Source: Prevotella sp. (GTDB lineage: Bacteria > Bacteroidota > Bacteroidia > Bacteroidales > Bacteroidaceae). Taken from it: a stretch of 14,486 bases of DNA. The number at the start of each line of letters is the position of its first letter. The stretch's first letter is position 1. Below, piece by piece: positions 6,589-13,502 of the stretch. A program made the translations under genes and the position numbers. The stretch spans positions 1-14,486 of the forward strand of contig JAFRMM010000097.1 in assembly GCA_017430675.1 (NCBI GenBank). The letters are read 5' to 3'. The notes beneath the pieces were generated by a model that saw only the letters and a program-made list of their open reading frames with translations, searched no databases and was not told the DNA's origin.

Positions 6589-9500
6589 CTATTTCTTTTC
6601 CACTTTAATATTCAACTTGAAGTCATCGAACTCAACTTCCTGACCATCATTGACTTCCAGTGTGATATCATCTGCCAGCACCTGTGTCTTGATGTAGTCT
6701 CCGAAACTCTCTACAGACTTCCTGACTTCATCATTCGGGGCAATGCAGACCTTGATCCTGTCAGTGATCTCCAGGCCACTCTCCTTACGGATGTTCTGGA
6801 TGCGGTTGATGAGTTCACGGGCCATACCCTCGTTCTTCAGTTCCTCAGTCAGTTCGACTTCGAGGGCCACCGTCAGATTACCCTCATTGGCCACCAGCCA
6901 GCCAGGGATATCCTCACTGATGATATCGACATCAACAGCCTCGACAATGAGATCCTGACCTTCGACGCTGATGGCAATCTGGCCGTTCTTCTCCAGTTCG
7001 GCTATCTGTTCCTGCGAGAGAGCATCCATTGTGGCGGCCACGCTCTTCATCAGTTTGCCGTATTTCTTACCCATCGTGCGAAAGTTGCACTTCACCTTCT
7101 TCACCAGCACGCCAGCACCCTCCACAAAACGGAGTTCCTTGACGTTCACCTCGTTCATGATCAGGTTCTTCACGGCCTCGATGTGCTTCTTCTGCTCAGC
7201 ATCCACGGCAGGGATCATGATGGCCTGCAGCGGCTGGCGCACCTTGATATTCACCTTACGGCGCAGGGCGAGCACCATCGACGTGATCTTCTGGGCCATC
7301 TCCATACGGGCCTCCAGATCCTGATTGACCTGACTATCGTCGGCCACGGGGAACTTGTCCAGGTGAACAGAGTCGAGCGCACCGCCGAGGTCCTTATATA
7401 ACTGGTCAGCATAGAACGGCGCAAACGGTGCCAGCAGTTTGGCGACGGTCATCAGACAGGTATAGAGCGTCTGATAGGCACTGAGTTTATCCTCACTCAT
7501 CTCCTTACCCCAGAAACGCTTACGGTTCAGACGGACATACCAGTTTGAGAGGTCGTCATTGACGAAGGCGTCAATCAGTCGGCCCGCACGCGTGGGATCG
7601 TAGCCGTCGAGTTCTGCCTCCACCCCCTTGATGAGCGTGTTCAGACAGGAGAGGATCCAACGGTCGATCTCTGGACGCTTCTCAAAGAGCACCTGTGCCG
7701 TCTGCGGGTCGAAGCCATCCACATTGGCATACAGGGCAAAGAAACTATACGTATTATATAAGGTACCGAAGAACTTACGGCGCACCTCATCGACACCCTC
7801 GGGATCGAACTTCAGGTTGTCCCAGGGCTCGGAGTTCGTCATCATATACAGGCGGACGGCGTCAGAGCCGTACTTCCCGATCATATCAAACGGATTCACC
7901 ACGTTACCCACGTGCTTCGACATCTTATTGCCCTTGGCATCGAGCACCAGACCAGAGGAGATCACGTTCTTGAAAGCCACCGAGTCGAAGATCATCGTGG
8001 CGATGGCATGGAGCGTGAAGAACCAGCCACGCGTCTGATCGACACCCTCGTTGATGAAGTCGCAGGGGAAGGCGATGCCCTTGTCGATCAGGTCGGCATT
8101 CTCAAACGGATAATGCACCTGGGCATACGGCATCGAACCGGAGTCGAACCACACATCAATCAGGTCCATCTCGCGCTTCATGGGCTTACCGCTCTCTGAG
8201 ACAAGGATGATATGATCCACATACGGACGGTGCAGGTCGATCCTGTCGTAGTTCTCCTTCGACATGTCGCCAGGCACGAAACCGTTGTCCTTCAGCGGAT
8301 TGCTCTTCATGAACCCAGCCTTGACCGACTTCTCGATCTCGTTATAGAGTTCCTCCACACTGCCAATGCAGATCTCCTTGCCGTCCTCGTCGCGCCAGAT
8401 GGGCAGCGGGGTGCCCCAGAAACGGCTGCGCGACAGGTTCCAGTCATTCAGGTTCTCCAGCCAGTTGCCGAAGCGGCCTGTACCCGTACTCTCCGGCTGC
8501 CAGTTGATGGATTTGTTGAGTTCGAACATACGGTCTTTCTTCGCTGTCGAACGGATAAACCAGGAGTCGAGGGGATAATACAGCACGGGCTTGTCCGTAC
8601 GCCAGCAGTGGGGATAGTTGTGTACGTGCTTCTCGATTTTCAGCGCCGTACCCTCCTGCTTCATCTCCATGCAGATCACGATATTCAGGTCCTCAGCCTT
8701 GGCGGCTGCCTGCTCGTCGTACTTGCCGTCCTTATTAAACTCAGGGGCGTAGGCATTCTTCACGTAGTCACCAGCGTGGTGGCCGTAGCCCTCCTTGTTG
8801 ACGCATTTCTGCACGAAGTGGCTGTCGAGTTCGTCCATCACGTAGTACTTACCCTGCAGATCGACCATCGGACGGGTCTCACCTTTCTTATTTATAAGGA
8901 AGAGACTGGGGATATGGGCATCCTTGGCCACCTTGGCGTCGTCGGCACCGAAGGTCGGGGCGATATGCACGATACCGGCACCGTCCTCCGTGGTCACATA
9001 GTCACCGGGAATCACGCGGAAAGCCTCGCTCTCCATCTCCACGAACTGATCCTTGCCGTTCTCGTCCGTAAAGACCTTCTCGGGATGTTCGGCAGCGTAT
9101 GCCTTCACATAGTCGGCGGCATTACCGTCAAGTTTGGCGGAGGGCTTCACCCAGGGCATCAACTGCTGGTACTTCAGACCCACAAGTTCTTCACCCGTAT
9201 AGTGGCCCACGATACGATAGGGCACGAACTTCTCACCCTTGTTATATTCCGGCATCTCCTCACCGTCGGTGATATTTCCCTCGGGAGCGAGATAGGCGTT
9301 CAGGCGGCTCTCGGCCAGGATGATTGTGATCTTCTCACCGTTGTAGGCGTTATAGGTCTCCACGGCCACATAGTCGATCTTCGGACCTACGCAGAGCGCC
9401 GTGTTTGAGGGCAGTGTCCAGGGTGTCGTCGTCCAGGCCACGAAGTAAGGCTCGCCCCACTTCGTCCACTCTTCCTTCGGATTAACAGCCTTGAAGAGGG

Positions 9501-10149
9501 CCGTCACCGTCGTGTCCTTCACGTCACGGTAGCAGCCGGGCTGGTTCAGTTCGTGCGAACTCAATCCCGTACCAGCGGCGGGCGAATACGGCTGGATGGT
9601 GTAGCCCTTATAGAGCAGACCCTTCTTATAGAACTGCTGAAGCAACCACCACAGCGTCTCGATATACTTGTTGTCATAGGTGATATAGGGATTGTCGAGA
9701 TCCACGAAGTAGCCCATCTTCTCCGTCAGGTCGCGCCACTCCTGCGTGAACATCATCACGTTCTCGCGGCACTTCTTGTTGTAGTCCTCCGTCGAGATGT
9801 ACTTCTCCGACTCCTTATTGTCGATATCCGCCTTGGTGATACCGAGTTCCTTCTCCACGCCCAACTCAACGGGCAGACCGTGGGTATCCCAGCCGGCCTT
9901 GCGCTTCACCTGATAGCCCTTCATCGTCTTGTAGCGGTTGAAGGTGTCCTTGATGGTACGCGCCAGCACGTGGTGGATGCCCGGATGACCGTTGGCCGAG
10001 GGAGGTCCCTCGAAGAACACGAACTGCGGACAGCCCTCACGCTCCTCCACGGAACGCCAGAACACGTTCTTCTCCCGCCACATCTCCAGGATATCATTGT
10101 TCACCTGCGTCAGGTTCAAGCCGTTGTGCTCGGCAAATTTCTTAGCCAT
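6589..10149 (-). CDS. ileS: Isoleucyl-tRNA synthetase, type 2-like, with altered HIGH motif
   Basis: Class I cytoplasmic enzyme of 1186 residues that charges tRNA-Ile. The order is catalytic domain part 1 (about 40-190, with FFEGPPSANG at 45-54 and AGWDTHGLPVE at 85-95), CP1 editing domain (about 200-430, with WTTTPWTLPSN at 239-249 and GAGIVHIAP at 390-398 followed by the conserved aspartates D403/D404), catalytic part 2 with DVWFDSGSMP (665-674) and KMSKH (742-746), a helical anticodon-binding domain (about 825-980), and a C-terminal region without a zinc-finger cysteine cluster. The last point, with the EGPPSANG and YKTMKGYQV blocks, points to the type 2 (eukaryote-like) group. The HIGH signature is GIHH (57-60), with the first and third residues exchanged relative to HxGH. 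It is the first gene of the operon, about 42 nt downstream of the predicted transcription start. Confidence 0.97.
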   Translation of the reverse strand: MAKKFAEHNGLNLTQVNNDILEMWREKNVFWRSVEEREGCPQFVFFEGPPSANGHPGIHHVLARTIKDTFNRYKTMKGYQVKRKAGWDTHGLPVELGVEKELGITKADIDNKESEKYISTEDYNKKCRENVMMFTQEWRDLTEKMGYFVDLDNPYITYDNKYIETLWWLLQQFYKKGLLYKGYTIQPYSPAAGTGLSSHELNQPGCYRDVKDTTVTALFKAVNPKEEWTKWGEPYFVAWTTTPWTLPSNTALCVGPKIDYVAVETYNAYNGEKITIILAESRLNAYLAPEGNITDGEEMPEYNKGEKFVPYRIVGHYTGEELVGLKYQQLMPWVKPSAKLDGNAADYVKAYAAEHPEKVFTDENGKDQFVEMESEAFRVIPGDYVTTEDGAGIVHIAPTFGADDAKVAKDAHIPSLFLINKKGETRPMVDLQGKYYVMDELDSHFVQKCVNKEGYGHHAGDYVKNAYAPEFNKDGKYDEQAAAKAEDLNIVICMEMKQEGTALKIEKHVHNYPHCWRTDKPVLYYPLDSWFIRSTAKKDRMFELNKSINWQPESTGTGRFGNWLENLNDWNLSRSRFWGTPLPIWRDEDGKEICIGSVEELYNEIEKSVKAGFMKSNPLKDNGFVPGDMSKENYDRIDLHRPYVDHIILVSESGKPMKREMDLIDVWFDSGSMPYAQVHYPFENADLIDKGIAFPCDFINEGVDQTRGWFFTLHAIATMIFDSVAFKNVISSGLVLDAKGNKMSKHVGNVVNPFDMIGKYGSDAVRLYMMTNSEPWDNLKFDPEGVDEVRRKFFGTLYNTYSFFALYANVDGFDPQTAQVLFEKRPEIDRWILSCLNTLIKGVEAELDGYDPTRAGRLIDAFVNDDLSNWYVRLNRKRFWGKEMSEDKLSAYQTLYTCLMTVAKLLAPFAPFYADQLYKDLGGALDSVHLDKFPVADDSQVNQDLEARMEMAQKITSMVLALRRKVNIKVRQPLQAIMIPAVDAEQKKHIEAVKNLIMNEVNVKELRFVEGAGVLVKKVKCNFRTMGKKYGKLMKSVAATMDALSQEQIAELEKNGQIAISVEGQDLIVEAVDVDIISEDIPGWLVANEGNLTVALEVELTEELKNEGMARELINRIQNIRKESGLEITDRIKVCIAPNDEVRKSVESFGDYIKTQVLADDITLEVNDGQEVEFDDFKLNIKVEKK

Positions 10150-10198
10150 ATCTATCTTTACCTTTTTACTTATTAACCTTCTTACTTTAATTAGGGCG

Positions 10199-10229
10199 CA
10201 AAGGTACTAAAAATATTCGAGCCAACAAA
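10199..10229 (-). promoter_or_regulatory. Promoter of the ileS operon
   Basis: On the minus strand TTTG (10226-10229), a 19-bp spacer and TACCTTTG (10199-10206) match the Bacteroidetes primary promoter consensus at every fixed position. Expected transcription start is near 10191, giving a 5' leader of about 42 nt before the ileS ATG. The leader is A/T-rich and I see no attenuator or T-box-like structure in it. This is the only strong promoter I find upstream of the eight-gene run. Confidence 0.8.
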
Positions 10230-10266
10230 GGGAAATAAATATTTTTAATATTTCTGCTAAAAAAGT

Positions 10267-10296
10267 ATTGTATTTCAAAATATTTATGTATATTTG
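10267..10296 (+). promoter_or_regulatory. Probable promoter of the C4-dicarboxylate transporter gene
   Basis: TATATTTG (10289-10296) fits the -7 element TAnnTTTG, and ATTG (10267-10270), 18 bp upstream, is an imperfect -33 element. Transcription would start near 10303, about 42 nt before the ATG. The dyad TGAT-TACAG-ATCA (10302-10314) lies over the expected start. Together with the ileS promoter this makes 10150-10344 a divergent promoter region with nothing else visible. Confidence 0.55.
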
Positions 10297-10344
10297 CACA
10301 CTGATTACAGATCAATAACTTAAAAACTTTATAATATTACATCT

Positions 10345-11793
10345 ATGGTAACATTTACAATGATTCTTCAACTCTGTATCGTACTCGGAGCATTGTGGGT
10401 AGGCTCACGCTACGGCAGCCTGGCTCTGGGAGCGATTTCCGGTATCGGACTGGCGATCCTCGTCTTCGGCTTTGGCCTGAAGCCCGGCACACCTCCTACC
10501 GACGTGATTTACATCATCATCGCAGCCGTCACCTGTGCGGGCATCATGCAGGCCTCAGGCGGTATGGACTGGCTGATTCAGATTGCGGAGAAACTGCTCC
10601 GCAAGCATCCGGATCGCATCACCTTCCTCGCCCCGCTGTGTACCTTCTTCCTGACGGTGCTCGTGGGAACAGGTCACGTGGTCTATACGCTGATGCCGAT
10701 CATCTGCGACATCGCCCTGAAGAAAGGCATCCGTCCTGAGCGTCCCTGCGGCGTGGCCTCCATCGCCTCACAGGTGGGCATCACCTGCTCGCCGATCGCC
10801 GCTGCCGTGGTGGCTTTCGTGACCATCTCCAACGCCAACGGGTTCGACATTACCATCCCCCGCGTGCTGATGATCTCCATCCCCGCATGCATCTGCGGTC
10901 TGATGGCTGCTGCCGCCGCTTCCTTCCACCGTGGTCTTGACCTCGACAAAGACCCGCAGTTCCAGGCTAAGTTGAAGGATCCCGCCCAGCGCGACTATAT
11001 CTACGGCAGTTCCGCCACGACGCTCGACAAGGAGATTCCCCAGTCGGCCAAGAACGCCGTGTTCATCTTCCTCGGCGCCCTCGCCGTCATCGTGTTCTTC
11101 GCTATCTTCCAGAATGCGCTGCCCGCATACGACACGCTGCGCGGGATCAAGGGTACCGACCCGCTCGTAGTGAACGATAACCTGACGCTGACCGCCGATG
11201 CCCTTGTCAAAGCCAAGATACACGTTCCTGGCATGACCGAGTTCTTCCAGAAACCGTTGGCCATGAACCTCGTCATCCAGATCGTGATGATCTCCGCCGC
11301 AGCGCTGATGATCATCTTCTGCAAGGCCGCTCCGAAGAAGGCCGTGGCTGGTCCCGTCTGGCAGTCTGGTATGGTGGCCGTGGTCGCCATCTACGGTATT
11401 GCCTGGCTGGCTGACACCTACTTCTCCAACTACATGTCTGAGATGCAGTCGATGCTCGCCGACATCGTGAAGGAATATCCGTGGAGCATCGCCCTCGTGT
11501 TCTTCCTGGTGTCCGTGCTCATCAACTCCCAGGGCGCCGTCGTGGTGGCCATGCTGCCGCTGGCCTACCAACTCGGCATCGCAGGTCCTGTGCTCCTCGG
11601 TGTGCTGCCTTCCGTCTATGGATACTTCTTCATCCCGAACTATCCTTCGGATATCGCCACGGTGAACTTCGACCGCTCTGGCACCACGGTGATCGGTAAG
11701 TACCTGCTGAACCACTCGTTCATGATGCCAGGCCTTATCTGCGTCATCACCTCGACGATCGTGGCCTACTGCCTGTCGATGTTGTTCTACTAA
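10345..11793 (+). CDS. dcuB: Anaerobic C4-dicarboxylate transporter, DcuA/DcuB family
   Basis: Inner-membrane carrier of the Dcu family, which exchanges or imports fumarate, malate, aspartate and succinate during anaerobic growth. The resemblance to E. coli DcuB is strong by eye: IMQASGGMDWLIQIAEKLLR (67-86), VGTGHVVYTLMPII (107-120), RPERPCGVASIASQVGI (130-146), KEYPW (376-380), INSQGA (393-398), NYPSDIATVNFDRSGTT (432-448) and NHSFMMPGL (456-464). At 482 residues it is about 35 longer than DcuB. The extra length is a polar stretch between hydrophobic segments at about 256-302. It is a single gene with its own promoter and terminator. The choice of DcuB over DcuA rests on the eye comparison and is less certain than the family. 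It fits succinate-forming metabolism, where fumarate/succinate exchange is useful. Confidence 0.87.
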   Translation: MVTFTMILQLCIVLGALWVGSRYGSLALGAISGIGLAILVFGFGLKPGTPPTDVIYIIIAAVTCAGIMQASGGMDWLIQIAEKLLRKHPDRITFLAPLCTFFLTVLVGTGHVVYTLMPIICDIALKKGIRPERPCGVASIASQVGITCSPIAAAVVAFVTISNANGFDITIPRVLMISIPACICGLMAAAAASFHRGLDLDKDPQFQAKLKDPAQRDYIYGSSATTLDKEIPQSAKNAVFIFLGALAVIVFFAIFQNALPAYDTLRGIKGTDPLVVNDNLTLTADALVKAKIHVPGMTEFFQKPLAMNLVIQIVMISAAALMIIFCKAAPKKAVAGPVWQSGMVAVVAIYGIAWLADTYFSNYMSEMQSMLADIVKEYPWSIALVFFLVSVLINSQGAVVVAMLPLAYQLGIAGPVLLGVLPSVYGYFFIPNYPSDIATVNFDRSGTTVIGKYLLNHSFMMPGLICVITSTIVAYCLSMLFY

Positions 11794-11803
11794 GACATAA
11801 AGA

Positions 11804-11829
11804 TAATCCCGCCAATCGGCGGGATTTTT
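11804..11829 (+). terminator. Intrinsic terminator of the dcuB gene
   Basis: ATCCCGCC (11806-11813) pairs perfectly with GGCGGGAT (11818-11825) around the loop AATC, one further A/T pair extends it, and TTTTT (11825-11829) follows. It begins about 12 bp after the stop codon. It is a strong, classical Rho-independent terminator. Confidence 0.92.
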
Positions 11830-11887
11830 CATGAACTGAACTCATCCGGAACTGTCCCCACTGAGTTCAAAGGCTCCTGACGATGCT

Positions 11888-11945
11888 AAAGCACTGCTTT
11901 TTGCCTCAATTCTCTCGAGAATTCAGTGAAAAGTCAATGCTTTTC
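11888..11945. repeat. Cluster of three short inverted repeats
   Basis: Three adjacent dyads: AAAGC-ACT-GCTTT (11888-11900), AATTCTC-TC-GAGAATT (11908-11923) and GAAAAG-TCAATG-CTTTTC (11928-11945). All are perfect in their arms. They lie between the dcuB terminator and the CACCCT element with no gene. They may be protein-binding sites, mobile-element debris or chance in A/T-rich DNA. Confidence 0.5.
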
Positions 11946-12002
11946 GAGCGCAGGGCATTGCTTGGCAAGTCTAAAGTTATTGCAGATTTACCTTTCACAG
12001 CC

Positions 12003-12091
12003 TGTACACCCTCTGTACACCCTCACACCCTACAAAACAGGGTGCAAAGCCCTGTGTATATGGGCGTTTGTACACCCTGACACCCTGTTTT
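12003..12091. repeat. CACCCT repeat element able to form a long hairpin
   Basis: Five direct copies of CACCCT (12007, 12018, 12026, 12073 and 12081 as first bases), three of them inside TGTACACCCT, and one inverted copy AGGGTG (12039-12044). AAAACAGGGTG (12034-12044) pairs perfectly with CACCCTGTTTT (12081-12091). Inside it CAAAGCCC (12045-12052) pairs with GGGC-G-TTTG (12062-12070) with one bulged base. The inverted copy could instead pair with the copy at 12026-12031 across a 7-base loop, or with the one at 12073-12078. The unit spacing is irregular and there are no spacers of constant length, so it is not CRISPR. Function unknown. Confidence 0.6.
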
Positions 12092-12124
12092 TCAAAAAAT
12101 GCTCATTCTCTCTAAAGTGACTCT

Positions 12125-12164
12125 CTAAAAAAAGTGTGGCGCTTATTTGGAAATAAACGCCACA
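12125..12164 (-). terminator. Intrinsic terminator of the TPR-protein gene
   Basis: TGTGGCG (12135-12141) pairs with CGCCACA (12158-12164). After one mismatch the stem continues with TTATTT/AAATAA around a tight GG turn. On the minus strand the hairpin is followed by CAC is absent from the loop side and then a run of seven T (12127-12133). It begins 48 bp past the TPR stop codon. It is one of the strongest hairpins in the window. Confidence 0.88.
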
Positions 12165-12212
12165 GAAATTCTATAAATACAGCCCAGCGTGTCGGGGATG
12201 CGTAACTCAGTT

Positions 12213-13424
12213 TTACTTCGAGTCAGCCTCGGCCTGTTGGGTCTCAGGAGCATCGGCACCGTAGTAGTTGTAGTAGGCATTATAGCGGTTGTAGCCCCAC
12301 TTGGCCTGCAGCATGTCGGGATCGAGTTCCTTGGCCTTGTCATAGAACTTGATGGCCTCCTCGTAGATGGCCTTCTTGGCGGCGGGATCCTCGGTGTTCT
12401 GTGCCTGTACGGAGAGGGCCGTACCTGCGTAGGTCTGGATGATGGCATTGTCGTCCTTCAACTCAGCGGCGCGCTTGAGGTACTTGGCAGCCTCGGCAGC
12501 GTCCTTGTTGATGAGTCCCAGACCCTTGTCGGCGAGAGCCACCACATTGTCGGGATTCACGGCCAGGGCATCGTCGAGCACCTTGTTGGCATCAGCCTCC
12601 TGACCCAGACTCAGCAGGGTGTTGTAGAGTTTCTCCATCACACCGTCGGTCTTGTGCTCCACATAGATGTCCTTCAACTGCTGGCAGTAGTTCAGGGTGT
12701 CCTCCTTGGTCTTCAGACCATCGCCGAGCACCTCGAGTTTCAGGTTCAGGCCGTTCTCATACTCCTCGGGGTCGGTCATGGCGATCTCGGCGAGTTTCAG
12801 GGCCTTCTGCATGTCCTTATCCTGATAGGCGAAGATGGCTGCGAAACGGGCTACCTGTCCGAAATAGGGCTTCTGACCCTCGCGGTCGCAGTCCTTGAAG
12901 AGGGGGAGTTCGTTGGAGAGGGCGAACATCTCCCAGTACTTACGGGCCGTAGCGTTGTCATGGGCAGAAAGGGCATCCTGTCCGGCATTCACCAACTGGT
13001 TACGGGGACCGACCCACAGACGCTGGGCGTTCTTGGCGGCGAACTTAGGAGCCACCTTACCCTTCTCGTTGGGCATCTGGTCGTACTTATCGCACTCTGT
13101 TGCTGCAACCAGGGCATTATAGGCCATCTGGGTCATCAGGGCATCATCCACGGGTTTGGGTTCCTTACCCATCTGAGCAGCCACCTGATTCTCTGTCTGA
13201 ATCGCGCTCTGGGCAGTGAAGACGTCCATGGCGAGATCCACGAGTTTATTGTAGGCCTTAGCCTTTTCAGCATCGTTAGCGAGAGAAGCGAGACTGCTGT
13301 TGAGCAGGGTCTCTGCCTCAGCATAGGTCTTTGCCTTGAGGATAGCCTTCAAAGCGTCACTGTCACCGGCGAATGCGGTAGCACTGGCCACCAGCATCAC
13401 TGCCATCATCATTAATTTTTTCAT
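12213..13424 (-). CDS. Secreted tetratricopeptide-repeat protein
   Basis: A 403-residue protein with a signal peptide (MKKLMMMAVMLVASATAFAG, cleavage probably after residue 19) and no lipobox, so probably periplasmic. The rest is helical. Clear TPR-like units occur towards the C-terminus: about 262-295 (ending KVLDDALAVNPDN), about 296-325 (GLINKDAAEAAKYLKRAAEL) and about 350-380 (AIYEEAIKFYDKAKELDPD). The middle (about 110-250) is less regular but still repeat-like. TPRs usually hold protein partners, and no enzymatic motif is visible. It lies 78 bp downstream of gyrA on the same strand. No TAnnTTTG promoter is visible in that gap, so it is probably read from the gyrA transcript. I recall the same pairing in other Bacteroidales. 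The partner and role are unknown. Confidence 0.85.
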   Translation of the reverse strand: MKKLMMMAVMLVASATAFAGDSDALKAILKAKTYAEAETLLNSSLASLANDAEKAKAYNKLVDLAMDVFTAQSAIQTENQVAAQMGKEPKPVDDALMTQMAYNALVAATECDKYDQMPNEKGKVAPKFAAKNAQRLWVGPRNQLVNAGQDALSAHDNATARKYWEMFALSNELPLFKDCDREGQKPYFGQVARFAAIFAYQDKDMQKALKLAEIAMTDPEEYENGLNLKLEVLGDGLKTKEDTLNYCQQLKDIYVEHKTDGVMEKLYNTLLSLGQEADANKVLDDALAVNPDNVVALADKGLGLINKDAAEAAKYLKRAAELKDDNAIIQTYAGTALSVQAQNTEDPAAKKAIYEEAIKFYDKAKELDPDMLQAKWGYNRYNAYYNYYGADAPETQQAEADSK

Positions 13425-13502
13425 AATCCTTTAATATTGGTTAGAAATGTTATTGTGAATTGTTGCTTTTTTATCTGTTTGACGTACAGGGGGGCAGAAG
13501 GT

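Larger units (their letters stand above)
11794..12212. other. Gene-free convergent intergenic region
   Basis: 419 bp between the ends of dcuB (plus) and the TPR gene (minus). It holds a terminator for each gene at its edges, a set of short inverted repeats (11888-11945), the CACCCT element (12003-12091) and a 9-bp direct repeat CTCTCTAAA (12108-12116 and 12121-12129). Short open frames exist, for example 65 codons from 11883, but they lack a promoter, have no recognisable protein content and run through the repeats. I see no convincing TAnnTTTG promoter on either strand. The closest is TACCTTTC near 11990. Confidence 0.7.

Noticed and set aside
8212..9408. 398-codon open frame on the plus strand
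   Set aside because: It lies wholly antisense to ileS, which has continuous family motifs over the same bases. The product is a histidine/valine/leucine-rich shadow.
10150..10191. Leader attenuator or T-box upstream of ileS
   Set aside because: The predicted leader is only about 42 nt and A/T-rich, with no specifier stem, T-box sequence or terminator hairpin.
10768..11832. 354-codon open frame on the minus strand
   Set aside because: It lies antisense to dcuB and starts beyond the dcuB terminator. The His/Asp/Glu-rich composition is typical of a reverse-strand shadow of a membrane protein gene.
11883..12080. 65-codon plus-strand frame in the gap after dcuB
   Set aside because: It lies downstream of a strong terminator, has no promoter, and its 3' half is the CACCCT repeat block. 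Composition does not look like a protein.
12003..12091. CRISPR array or simple tandem repeat
   Set aside because: Repeat units are only 6-10 bp and irregularly spaced, one is inverted, and no cas gene is present.
12189..13415. 408-codon open frame on the plus strand
   Set aside because: It lies antisense to the TPR-protein gene, whose signal peptide, TPR units, terminator and gyrA context are convincing. The plus-strand product is a leucine/valine/glycine-rich shadow with no recognisable domain.
13425..13502. Separate promoter for the TPR gene
   Set aside because: No TAnnTTTG element is present on the minus strand in the 78-bp gap, so co-transcription with gyrA is the simpler reading.
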